A DNA stretch of 64,000 nucleotides from Myxococcales bacterium (lineage in GTDB: Bacteria; Myxococcota_A; Polyangia; Polyangiales; GCA-016699535): NCBI GenBank assembly GCA_016699535.1, contig CP064980.1, forward strand, positions 3,046,001 through 3,110,000, read 5' to 3'. The notes under the pieces were generated by a model. It saw only the letters and a program-made list of their open reading frames with translations, did not search any database and had not been told where the DNA came from. Made by a program: the position numbers and the translations under genes. Below, piece after piece: positions 34,858 to 43,270 of this stretch; position 1 is the stretch's first letter, and each line of letters opens with the position of its first letter.

Positions 34858-36669
34858 TTAACCGCTCGTTCCGGCGCCACCAACGGGAGTGGTGATTTGC
34901 TCAGCACAGGTGCTCGGGTCTCCACCGTTGTTGAAGCAGTCGACAAATGCTTGATAGTTCGCGTTCGTCCCACATGCTGCAGCCGTTGCTTGCTCCTCAC
35001 ACACTAACGACATCGCGTCAGTGCATGCGCTAGCACCTTGAGGCGCAGCACACACGGCCAAACAAAGCCCTGTCGCAGCCCCAGTACCAACGCCAAAGCT
35101 CCCTGTCAAACAGCTCGTACACGTCGCTTGACAAGCGCCGTCTGTACCACAACTCGCGAAGTCACAAGTATAAGCATCGCCACTACCCGTGCCATTCCCA
35201 GTTGAGCTACCGGTCCCGGTTCCTGCATCGTTGGTTTCTTCAGCAGGAGCCTCATCAGACTCGTAAGGAACAGCAAAGGGGTTAGGATACTTGCCACTTA
35301 CGTCTTTATAGAAAGTAGCCATCTGCACGTGCGTAGGACGAGGCCTCCACGGGCGTCGCATCGCATAGCCAGTAGGCGCAGCCCCAGCGACTTGCTGCCA
35401 GCTGTATTCCACCGGAATATGCCGATGCTGAGGAAGTTCATGAAGCGTCGAATAGGCAAAGTCTTCGTTCAAAATATATTCGAAGACATTGTAGTCAAGT
35501 TCTTGCAAATCACGCTGCGTGCCGAGCGATGCAATATCCGCTGTAACCCACTGACAGGTATCGTTCAGACGACCATCGATACGCAGAGGAATCTCAGCAT
35601 GTAGCTCCACAAGCAAATCAACATACTTCGCATCCGAGAGGCGATCTGGTTGGTAGACTAGATCCTGAGCAAAAGCTTCCGCATCAAAACTTGCTTCATC
35701 CGTAATTCCAAGGGCGTTTAGCACTGAAACCTTTGCACTTTGCAGTCTCTGCTGAGCTCCTTTGTAAAAACGCTCCCAGAAGTTGAGCTCGTCGCCAGGA
35801 CCACGCATAATCCCGCCCATCATCATCCAGCCTTTCGCCTTTTGAAAATCGTCGCTCTTAAGGTTTTCCTTAAACTTGTCACTGTCTCGGTTGGAACTTT
35901 CATGGTTGAAAGGCCCCCAACCAGAACGGCAGGTTCCGTAGGCGGTTGCTCTGGCAAAATCGCTCAAATCGAACTCACCCTGAATGTATTTGAAACCAAC
36001 AACACGGTCAGATTCATGTGGAAGCAACTGCAAACGGGGCTCCACCTTTCGAACACGAGGAATGGTTATATTCCCACCAGCACTATCTTCCGAAATATTA
36101 TCACGAAAGGCCAAGGGAATATTCTCCAATTGCCCAGACGATACGGTAAGTGGCTCGGAACAGTTGCTGGCCTGACCTTCGGAGCAAGCACTCGGCTGAC
36201 TGATAAACTCGGCAACCACTCCACCACCGGCCCAAGTTTCGTGAATCTCGTATTCGCTTACCTCGGATTCACCCGGGACAAACTTGCAACTCGGGTCTTG
36301 AACACGACACTCCTCTACAAAGTCCTCAACCTCAAGTCGGTTGTAACAATAGGTGTGGCTCTTTACCGCAAAGATAAAACCTGCTTGTGGATTCCATTCA
36401 TGGACATTGTTAAGCCATATTGAACTTCGGCTATAATAGGGACTTGAACTGAAATCCCCAAACGAAATACCTTCATTCGAAGCTCTTGGTTTGTCCGGAT
36501 CACCCGCCCAGTAAGTTGGCCCATAACAGGTATAAGGCCCAACCGTATAACCCTCTTTATCGATTGTGATGCGGTCGGACTGCTGTTCGAGCGATGTATT
36601 GTCACTTGGAGCACATGCACTTAAAGCTAGTGCCGCACAGGCTATCCATGTCTTGTTGATTCTCATCAT
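34858..36669 (-). CDS. Large lipoprotein with Cys-rich C-terminus, unknown function
   Basis: Two start sites have ribosome-binding sites: ATG at 36669 (AGGAG 7 bases before) and ATG at 36732 (AGGA). The first is preferred because it gives a short signal peptide with lipobox LALSAC. The middle (about 400 residues) has scattered Cys and aromatic residues and no known motif. A Thr/Gly/Ser linker (GTGTGSSTGNGTGSGD) joins it to a Cys-rich tail (CDFASCGTDGACQATCTSCLTG ... CFNNGGDPSTCAEQ) with about 12 Cys, of a type common in myxobacterial surface lipoproteins. Third from the promoter-proximal end of the array if the two halves at 33.8 kb are one gene. Confidence 0.7.
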   Translation of the reverse strand: MMRINKTWIACAALALSACAPSDNTSLEQQSDRITIDKEGYTVGPYTCYGPTYWAGDPDKPRASNEGISFGDFSSSPYYSRSSIWLNNVHEWNPQAGFIFAVKSHTYCYNRLEVEDFVEECRVQDPSCKFVPGESEVSEYEIHETWAGGGVVAEFISQPSACSEGQASNCSEPLTVSSGQLENIPLAFRDNISEDSAGGNITIPRVRKVEPRLQLLPHESDRVVGFKYIQGEFDLSDFARATAYGTCRSGWGPFNHESSNRDSDKFKENLKSDDFQKAKGWMMMGGIMRGPGDELNFWERFYKGAQQRLQSAKVSVLNALGITDEASFDAEAFAQDLVYQPDRLSDAKYVDLLVELHAEIPLRIDGRLNDTCQWVTADIASLGTQRDLQELDYNVFEYILNEDFAYSTLHELPQHRHIPVEYSWQQVAGAAPTGYAMRRPWRPRPTHVQMATFYKDVSGKYPNPFAVPYESDEAPAEETNDAGTGTGSSTGNGTGSGDAYTCDFASCGTDGACQATCTSCLTGSFGVGTGAATGLCLAVCAAPQGASACTDAMSLVCEEQATAAACGTNANYQAFVDCFNNGGDPSTCAEQITTPVGGAGTSG

Positions 36670-36740
36670 TGCATTACTCCTATTGAGACTTTGATTTCGA
36701 CTTTCTTTATTCTGTTGCATCGTGTGTTCCATGTTGATTC

Positions 36741-38504
36741 CTAGCTCGCAAAGAAGCCTTTGCGTAGGGCATCCCAGTTCACACTATCGGCAAGCTTGTG
36801 GTACTGGGCCGTCGTCCATTCGGGATTAATCAACCCGAGTGCTGCGATGATAGCTGCAGCAAGGCCTATCCCTGTTGCAATCCACTCGAGCACCTTGCGG
36901 ATGTTGCACCATACAACCGCCGCGATATTCAGAGTGAAGCGAACTAGTTTTGCTAGCCACACAGCAAGGTCCACACTGCCGATGAGTTGTCCGACCCATC
37001 CGATTCCGCTAAAAATACGGCCAAGAACAGGAATGTTTGTTAGCCAGTTCGCGGCGCCAGGGATCCAGTTGATAGCATCCACAAACTTTTGCATTGCTAG
37101 GATTCCTCTGCCAGCACCCTGTGCCGATGCTTTCGTTGCCACGTTGGTCGATAGACTTTGCCATCGTGAAACAATCCCACCGGTGCCTTTGGAAATCGGC
37201 CATTGATACTTAGTGCGAATGTTGTCTTCCGCTATACGGCCCCATTTGAACTGATACTCCTCAACACAGCTCTTGGGGTCGTCCCAATCCGGTTTACCGT
37301 TCTTGGGAGCCTTCCAGATCCAACCATTGGCTTTAATGTCTTCCCAATCGGCGATGACATTGCCGTGTTCGTCCACCACTTGGCGTGGAATCCCTTGATA
37401 AATAGGGAAAGCAACAAACTTTCCAGCTTGCTGCATTTGCTCAAGGCCCAAGCCAACGCCTTCTGCGAGCAAGGAACCCACAGCCATGGCCTGATAGAGC
37501 TCAGGCTCGCTCAGATCGAAGACCTGGGTGTACTGAGTCATTTCAACACCCACCAAATCGTCTAAGTTGGTCGCTATGTTGCCAGCCATCAACGCTGGTA
37601 GCGCAACAAAGAAGGCAAGATTAATAGCTCTTGGCATCGTGAAAGCTACTGGATTCTGTATAAAGGTAGTCGATGCCGAAGACATTTGCTGAACGGCAGC
37701 TAGCATCTTCAAAAGATAGGGCCAGCTTTGGGCAAAGGATAAGTTTTGCCCCGCAGCAGCTGCTTCATGTCGAGCAAGAGAATAGTCCGCAATTGCCTTT
37801 ATAAGGATGTCACGTTCAGCTGAGGTAGCTACCGCAGTAACCCCCGCGACGAGAACACCAACAAGAAGATAGGGGAGCAAGGCGGAAAGCGATACGCCGC
37901 CTACCGTAGCACCGCCAATGCCCGCTAGCGTTCCACTGCCGGCAGCAGCGCTACCGAACCAAGCTCCTCCGGCAGTTCCGCCACCCACGGCAACCGTGTA
38001 TCCCATGCCGGCTGCAATTGGCTGCAGTTGCGGGGCTTGTTGAAGAAGGAAATCAAGCTTGCCTGTATAAAAAGCAAAAGCTAAAAAGGATGTGATGCCT
38101 CCCGCAGTGAATAGTTCCGTTTGAATATTAGCAAGGCTACTAAGGCCACCGCTGACTCCATCGGAAATGGTGCCTAACGCACCAAGAAGGAAATTTTCGT
38201 CATCGTCATAGGCCGTATCCTGACCAAGCTCACGAGCTATACAATTAAATTCGTCGTCCTCGTCCAAAGCTGCATAGGAGCACAACGACTGTCTTACAAG
38301 CGAAGGGATTTGTTTGAAAGACGGTATATGAAGGCTTCCAAAATTAAAGTCTTCAAACGCACCGAAAAGCAGGGCCTGATCTTCCGCTGCAATTTCAACC
38401 TGAGCGTCCTCGGACTGCACAGCACATCCCGCTCCGAGCGCGGCGACTAAGCTCCCTGAAACGACGATGCTGAGGCATTGTAGGATGAACTGGAATTTGC
38501 GCAT
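36741..38504 (-). CDS. Lipoprotein with several glycine/alanine-rich hydrophobic segments, unknown function
   Basis: AGGAG lies 8 bases before the ATG; lipobox ALGAGC. After an acidic linker (VQSEDAQVEIAAEDQALL) the protein has hydrophobic stretches unusual for a lipoprotein: AGMGYTVAVGGGTAGGAWFGSAAAGSGTLAG-type Gly/Ala-rich segment (about residues 165-200), ALLPYLLVGVLVAGVTAVA, INLAFFVALPALMAG and near the C-terminus ILEWIATGIGLAAAIIAALGL. This looks like a membrane-inserting or pore-like protein tethered by lipid. No family is recognised. First gene of the array; 389-base upstream region holds nested inverted repeats. Confidence 0.7.
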   Translation of the reverse strand: MRKFQFILQCLSIVVSGSLVAALGAGCAVQSEDAQVEIAAEDQALLFGAFEDFNFGSLHIPSFKQIPSLVRQSLCSYAALDEDDEFNCIARELGQDTAYDDDENFLLGALGTISDGVSGGLSSLANIQTELFTAGGITSFLAFAFYTGKLDFLLQQAPQLQPIAAGMGYTVAVGGGTAGGAWFGSAAAGSGTLAGIGGATVGGVSLSALLPYLLVGVLVAGVTAVATSAERDILIKAIADYSLARHEAAAAGQNLSFAQSWPYLLKMLAAVQQMSSASTTFIQNPVAFTMPRAINLAFFVALPALMAGNIATNLDDLVGVEMTQYTQVFDLSEPELYQAMAVGSLLAEGVGLGLEQMQQAGKFVAFPIYQGIPRQVVDEHGNVIADWEDIKANGWIWKAPKNGKPDWDDPKSCVEEYQFKWGRIAEDNIRTKYQWPISKGTGGIVSRWQSLSTNVATKASAQGAGRGILAMQKFVDAINWIPGAANWLTNIPVLGRIFSGIGWVGQLIGSVDLAVWLAKLVRFTLNIAAVVWCNIRKVLEWIATGIGLAAAIIAALGLINPEWTTAQYHKLADSVNWDALRKGFFAS

Positions 38505-38641
38505 TGTGATAACTCCTAATCTTTTTCTGGGCGGTTATGTGCCGCCGTAGAGGCTTAGGTGCAAAATGTGATCCAAGCGCATACATGCGTTGATGCTGTA
38601 AATTTACTGTATCAAGCTGTGTTTTTGTGCCGATCTGTGGT

Positions 38642-38679
38642 GTCAACGCACCCCATGTGGGGTCAACTGACCCGTCAAC
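38642..38679. promoter_or_regulatory. Three GTCAAC words around a CCCCATGTGGGG palindrome
   Basis: GTCAAC occurs at 38642-38647, 38662-38667 and 38674-38679, with the palindrome CCCCATGTGGGG at 38651-38662 between the first two. It lies about 140 bases upstream of the first lipoprotein gene and could be an operator. Evidence is only the local repetition. Confidence 0.25.
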
Positions 38680-38773
38680 CCAGTTGCCACTTCAAGTCCA
38701 TATATGTGTATAAAATGTCCTTCTAATGAATTTACTTAGCTTTTAAGGACCTATCTATCTTGCCGAGCGGTTC

Positions 38774-38856
38774 AATTGACAAGATTGGCATCAAATAGAC
38801 CATTTTAATGCCAAACTTGTCACTAAAATGGCTCGAAAACGACAGATATGTCAATT
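38774..38856. repeat. Overlapping inverted repeats upstream of the lipoprotein array
   Basis: Three pairs overlap: GACAAGATTGGCAT (38778-38791) with ATGCCAAACTTGTC (38808-38821), 13 of 14 complementary; CCATTTTA (38800-38807) with TAAAATGG (38824-38831), perfect; and AATTGACA (38774-38781) with TGTCAATT (38849-38856), perfect. The first two cannot form together because each occupies the other's loop or arm. Position: after the end of the DUF2254 gene and 270 bases before the first lipoprotein gene. It may be a terminator, an attenuator, a regulator site or a small element remnant. The rest of the 389-base gap is AT-rich with no other feature seen. Confidence 0.6.
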
Positions 38857-38893
38857 AAGGCAAGAACCCTCAGGGTCGCGGTGGAACGACATC

Positions 38894-40525
38894 CTACCTT
38901 TTAATAGAAGGCGGCTCGATCATGCGCAAAGCGATGGAAGGTCTGGGGGGGCGGAGTTGGCCGAACCAGGAGAAGAACTCTTCGAGTTTGGCCCGGCGCT
39001 CGGGGCTGAGGTAATCGAAGTTTATGCCGCGATCGGAGATTTCCCAATACTCCGAGCTTTGGGTGCGCAGAAGTTCATCGCGAATTGAGGCCATGCGCTC
39101 AGCGGGCTCGGCTGACATGTCTTCGTAAATGCGTTTGGCCAGTTCGTATTTACCGTTCACCAAGAAGTACGTGGCCAGTTTGATTTGGGCTTTGCGCACG
39201 CCTCTTAGTGAGATTTCCTGGGCCTCGGTTTCGCTTTCACGGTCCACTTCGAGCAAAATCTGCAGTAGCTTTTCTCGCGCAGGGTGCTCCGAATTGTAGG
39301 CCTGTTCGTTTAATGAGCACAAATCGTAGGCCACAGTCTCAAGCACAAAGGAAAGGTTGCGGCTGAAGGAAATCTGACCGTAGTACTTAAAGTAGCGGGC
39401 AATTTCGATGAGATGCTCGTCGTGCCCTTCGCTTAGTGCACGCTCGGCAAACAGCCGGTATTGGTTCAGGACGTTGTAAGCCGTACGCACGTCAGGTTTG
39501 TTGAGCGTGGCGCGCACGTAGGTGTTGAAAAAGCGGATGCAGAGCTGAACGAGTTCATCGTCGCCTGATTTAACAGCGCGCTCAGCAATGACCCTGGTGT
39601 TGATGGCTATTAAGTAGTTAATATCCCGCATCCGGCCCACTGCTTCATTGAAGAGCGTTTGGTACTGGCGCAGGATTTTCATTTCCATCCACAAGCCTTT
39701 TTTACTGACTTCCTTCACGATGTGGGGGGCCATCGAGACAAAGTCATGATTTCGCGCAAGTTCGCCTTCAATGAGAAACCAGGCTGGCGAAAGGCGTTCG
39801 CGGTGTTTTCGGTAGTCCAGGAAAAAACGCTTCAAAGCGTTGATGCTAGCCATGGAGATGCGCTTGTCTTTGTGGTCCATGGCATTGAGCGCGACGTCAG
39901 CCAGCTGCTCGATGCCGCGCACGGCTTCTTGATGGCGAGCCGAGACGTGATGACCAGGCCTAAAGTGAGTAATCACTTTCATCGTTTGCTTTCGAATGCG
40001 CTCGACGATGCTAAGCGGATTGAGGAAGGCAAAGACGTAAGCAAAATAAGGCAGCAATATCAAAAGACAGCTGGTCAAAAGTAACATCGTGACCACGATA
40101 CTGGTGTACGGGATAAAGGCGTCGGGGCCTGGCGTGTCATCAAATATCAAGCTGGTCCACACTGCCTGAAGCGCGGTCACCACAAAAAGGCCCATCACTG
40201 CAAAGTTGGTAGGCTCACCGACAAAGAGCTCGGTGATGCGGTGGGTGTAGCGGTTCGAAGAAAGCTCGACGACGATGGCGACAACGGTAATGGCGATGGC
40301 AAGGACCGCTGCCACGACTTCAGCCGCGTTGGAAATCGTCGCGGCGGCTGAAACGGGGTTGGGATGAAAGATGAGCAAAAGCACGCGCAAGGGATCGGGG
40401 TTTTGCGAAGCGTCGACCCAAAAAGTCAGGGCAAAGACCGCAAGGCCAATGCTGGCCAAGACCATAAAAGGCAGTAGCCAAATCCCCAAGGAATGCACAC
40501 TTTTCCTAACCATATCACGGCCCAT
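38894..40525 (-). CDS. DUF2254-like predicted membrane protein
   Basis: 543 residues. N-terminal third has four membrane helices: WLLPFMVLASIGLAVFALTFWV, NAAEVVAAVLAIAITVVAIVVELSS, NFAVMGLFVVTALQAVWTSL and IVVTMLLLTSCLLILLPYFAYVFAFL. The pattern AIAITVVAIVVELSSNRYTHRI resembles the DUF2254 family. The remaining 370 residues are a cytoplasmic alpha-helical region with repeated short helices (e.g. AKRIYEDMSAEPAERMASI), perhaps TPR-like. Role unknown. Divergent from the HD-domain gene, 29 bases apart. Confidence 0.65.
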   Translation of the reverse strand: MGRDMVRKSVHSLGIWLLPFMVLASIGLAVFALTFWVDASQNPDPLRVLLLIFHPNPVSAAATISNAAEVVAAVLAIAITVVAIVVELSSNRYTHRITELFVGEPTNFAVMGLFVVTALQAVWTSLIFDDTPGPDAFIPYTSIVVTMLLLTSCLLILLPYFAYVFAFLNPLSIVERIRKQTMKVITHFRPGHHVSARHQEAVRGIEQLADVALNAMDHKDKRISMASINALKRFFLDYRKHRERLSPAWFLIEGELARNHDFVSMAPHIVKEVSKKGLWMEMKILRQYQTLFNEAVGRMRDINYLIAINTRVIAERAVKSGDDELVQLCIRFFNTYVRATLNKPDVRTAYNVLNQYRLFAERALSEGHDEHLIEIARYFKYYGQISFSRNLSFVLETVAYDLCSLNEQAYNSEHPAREKLLQILLEVDRESETEAQEISLRGVRKAQIKLATYFLVNGKYELAKRIYEDMSAEPAERMASIRDELLRTQSSEYWEISDRGINFDYLSPERRAKLEEFFSWFGQLRPPRPSIALRMIEPPSIKR

Positions 40526-40554
40526 ATATCACCATTGCCCCCTCGGCGCCTACC

Positions 40555-41580
40555 GTGAACAAGACGAAGTATGGTGTTTTTCCAGTCAAGTTGCATGCTG
40601 CTGCGACAAAGGCCAGGCTCCGCGGCCTTATGTCGCTAAGCGTGGCCAACCCATCCGTATCCAAGCCATCCGAGCCAAAGCCCGAAGCAGCGATCGAGGC
40701 TCTGCGCTGGGCAGCCGACGTGGGCGAGAAAAGCCGCGCCGAGTGCCCGGCCCCCAAACTAGAGCTCGAGGCCAAAGACATTGAAGCCCTGCCCCTTGCC
40801 ACATTTCGCGAGCAAATGGACCGCTTGCTGCTAGGGCGCTACCCCGATCAAGGGCTTGATGCGCTTCTTGAGGCAGGGATTCTTGAAGTGTGGCTGCCTG
40901 AGATTTCAGTGATGGTGGGTTTTGGCGATGGCGAGTGGAACCATAAAGACGTCTGGAAGCACACCAAGCAGGTGGTATGGCAGTCGGTTCGCCGGCTAGA
41001 AATCCGCTGGGGAGCCTTGCTTCACGACATCGGGAAAATCAAAACACGCTCGATCGATGAAAAAGGCGCCGTGCACTTTTTTGCCCATAGCGAAGTCGGG
41101 GCGGCCATGTTTCGCAAACGGCTCGCCAAGCGCTTGGGTTTTCATGGCGCTCAATACAAACGCATTCATTTTCTGATCCTGCATCATCTACGTGCCAGCC
41201 AGTACGATGGCAGCTGGACCGATTCCGCCGTGCGACGCTTCACCAAACAGATGGGAGAGGGCCTCGATGATTTGCTCAACCTATCCCGCGCCGATATCAC
41301 CACCAAACGCCCGGAAAAGAAAAAGCGCGGTCTAAGACAGATCAGTGAACTTGCCAAACGCATTGAAAAGCTTCGCATCGAAGATGCCAAAAGCGCACCC
41401 TTACCCAAAGGGCTTGGTACCGCGATGATGGAAACCTTTTCTTTGCCCGCTTCAAAACGCCTCGGTGATATCAAGCAGGCCATGGAAGCTGCCGTCGAAC
41501 AAGGACAGCTCGAAGCCCATCAAAGTATCGAGTTTTACATGGACTGGCTCAAAGCTCACCGCGATCAGTTCGATTTATAG
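40555..41580 (+). CDS. HD-domain protein related to the C-terminal part of tRNA nucleotidyltransferases
   Basis: Contains a metal-dependent HD phosphohydrolase region: DGEWNHKDVWKHTKQVVW, RWGALLHDIGKIKTR, FFAHSEVGAAMFRKRL and ILHHLRASQYD. The order and the RFTKQMGEGLDDLLNLSRADITTK region resemble the HD domain attached to CCA-adding enzymes and related poly(A) polymerases. The nucleotidyltransferase head domain itself is missing; instead there is a short, poorly ordered N-terminus (about 70 residues). GTG 40555 is given; ATG at 40630 is a possible alternative. Likely acts on a phosphorylated nucleotide or RNA end, substrate unknown. Confidence 0.78.
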   Translation: MNKTKYGVFPVKLHAAATKARLRGLMSLSVANPSVSKPSEPKPEAAIEALRWAADVGEKSRAECPAPKLELEAKDIEALPLATFREQMDRLLLGRYPDQGLDALLEAGILEVWLPEISVMVGFGDGEWNHKDVWKHTKQVVWQSVRRLEIRWGALLHDIGKIKTRSIDEKGAVHFFAHSEVGAAMFRKRLAKRLGFHGAQYKRIHFLILHHLRASQYDGSWTDSAVRRFTKQMGEGLDDLLNLSRADITTKRPEKKKRGLRQISELAKRIEKLRIEDAKSAPLPKGLGTAMMETFSLPASKRLGDIKQAMEAAVEQGQLEAHQSIEFYMDWLKAHRDQFDL

Positions 41581-41609
41581 ATTTGTTAGTTCTCGTTACT
41601 AAGCGCTAA

Positions 41610-41704
41610 GCTTGCAAGTTGACCGGGGCTCCCCATGCTCAAACAGTCCTCGCTTCGCTGCGGAACTGCGCGTGGGAAGCCCCGGCCAACTTGCTTCAAG
41701 ACTA
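41610..41704 (+). repeat. Hairpin element copy C
   Basis: Same family as the copies near 5.1 kb: left arm TTGCAAGTTGACCGGGGC..., 40-nt core identical to copies B and D except at position 5 in B, right arm ending CCAACTTGC and tail TTCAAGACTA. Arms pair at 18 of 20 positions. It lies 30 bases after the HD-domain gene, in the 371-base gap before the convergent ftsZ. Confidence 0.9.
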
Positions 41705-41818
41705 AGCACTCAAGACGCTCATTCATCATCTTCAAGGTGTTTTGAATTCACTGGTCAAAGACGAACTTACCTCGTTTACACTTTGTGTATCATCTGCACG
41801 ACGATCAGATGAAGCTCC

Positions 41819-41914
41819 TGGTCTTGGAGCAAAGAGGGACCCGCCCTGCACGCGCAGTTCCGCAGCGAAGCGAGGACTGTTTGAGCATGCAGGGCTGATC
41901 CCTCTTTGCAAAGC
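41819..41914 (-). repeat. Hairpin element copy D (opposite orientation to C)
   Basis: Minus-strand copy: left arm TTGCAAAGAGGGATCAGCC..., core with CAGTCCTCGCTTCGCTGCG, right arm ending CCCTCTTTGC and tail TCCAAGACCA. Arms pair at 18 of 20 positions plus one U-G. It ends 37 bases after (downstream of) the ftsZ stop. The 114 bases between C and D contain no other feature I can support. Confidence 0.9.
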
Positions 41915-41951
41915 TGGCAAGAAAAACCAAAGCCAACTAGTATCTGTCTTA

Positions 41952-43193
41952 TTAACCGTTTCGTTGGCCGCGGCGCATGTAGGCTGGGATTTCGAGCAAG
42001 GCTTCATCAAGCAATGCATCCGCCCCGAATGCCCGAACAGAGTGGCTTTCTTGTTGGCGCACCGCAGGCATGCTGGGCATGGTCTGACGGTTCATACGCT
42101 GTGGGCGCTCGGACTGCGAGCTGCGCGCAGCTGAGAGCGGCAACTGAGCACCGTGTCCGTGATTTTTACTCGTGCCCATGGGCCGACTGATGCGACCTGG
42201 ATAGTGGTTTTGAGCCTCTGTCATCCGGCTGCCATCAAAACCTGTCGCTATGACCGTGACTTTGACCACATCGGACATGTTTGGATCGGTCACCACACCA
42301 AAGATGATATTGGCATCTTCATGCGCGGCTTGCTGCACGTAGCTTGCCGCTTCGTTGATCTCTTTGAGACGAATGTCAGGTCCCGCTGTGAAGTTCAAAA
42401 GAATCCCAGTCGAGCCTTCGATGGTGACATCGTCAAGCAAAGGCGAGTTGATGGCCATGTCAGCAGCATCAATCGCACGACGCTCGCCTTTGGCCACGCC
42501 TGTGCCCATGAGCGCACGGCCTGTGCTGCTCATGATCGTGCGCACGTCAGCAAAATCAACGTTGATCATGCCCGAGCTCACAATCAAATCGCTGATGCCA
42601 CGCACCGCTTGCAAGAGCACATCGTCTGCTTTGCGAAAAGCCTCAAGCAAGGGCATGTCTTCATCGGCGAGGTTGAGAAGTTTCTCGTTTGGAATGGTAA
42701 TGATGGTATCGACCGCATCGGTAAGCTCTTCAATGCCGCGCTCGGCGTTCTTGCCTCGACGGCGTCCTTCAAACAAAAAGGGCTTGGTCACCACGCCCAC
42801 CGTAAGCGCGCCTTGATCGCGAGCGATTTGTGCAATGATCGGGGCCGCACCGGTTCCCGTGCCACCACCCATGCCAGCTGTCACAAACACCATGTCAGCA
42901 CCTTGAAGGGCCTCGGCAATCTGTTGCACATCTTCCAAAGCAGACTTGCGACCAATGTCGGGATCTGCTCCTGCGCCAAGGCCTTTGGTAAGGTTGGGCC
43001 CGAGCTGAATACGTGAAGCCGCCAAATGGTTTTCAAGTGCTTGGGTGTCGGTATTCGCCACCACAAAATCCACACCATCAAGGCCATCGGCGATCATTGT
43101 GGAAAGCGCATTACCGCCTTCTCCTCCTACGCCAACCACTTTAATTTGAGCCTGTAGTACTGATTCATCTGCAAAATCGATTGAGATCGCCAT
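41952..43193 (-). CDS. ftsZ: Cell division protein FtsZ
   Basis: Tubulin-like GTPase that forms the division ring. The GTP-binding signature is GGGTGTGAAPIIA, preceded by VVGVGGEGGNALSTMI and ANTDTQAL; the T7 synergy loop NVDFADVR is present. The C-terminal IPAYMRRGQRNG is the conserved tail that binds FtsA and ZipA-like anchors, separated from the body by a variable His/Gln/Pro-rich linker. 413 residues, normal. Last gene of the dcw cluster. Confidence 0.96.
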   Translation of the reverse strand: MAISIDFADESVLQAQIKVVGVGGEGGNALSTMIADGLDGVDFVVANTDTQALENHLAASRIQLGPNLTKGLGAGADPDIGRKSALEDVQQIAEALQGADMVFVTAGMGGGTGTGAAPIIAQIARDQGALTVGVVTKPFLFEGRRRGKNAERGIEELTDAVDTIITIPNEKLLNLADEDMPLLEAFRKADDVLLQAVRGISDLIVSSGMINVDFADVRTIMSSTGRALMGTGVAKGERRAIDAADMAINSPLLDDVTIEGSTGILLNFTAGPDIRLKEINEAASYVQQAAHEDANIIFGVVTDPNMSDVVKVTVIATGFDGSRMTEAQNHYPGRISRPMGTSKNHGHGAQLPLSAARSSQSERPQRMNRQTMPSMPAVRQQESHSVRAFGADALLDEALLEIPAYMRRGQRNG

Positions 43194-43270
43194 ACCCTTT
43201 TCCTCCCGAGATTCCTAAACGTCCTGTTACCATTATGAAAACGCCCCTTCGCCAAGGCGCTTTAAACTCA

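Noticed and set aside
41612..42019. Short frames over the second hairpin pair with SNSPRFAAELRV
   Set aside because: Same explanation: core-derived text in non-coding DNA between two convergent genes.
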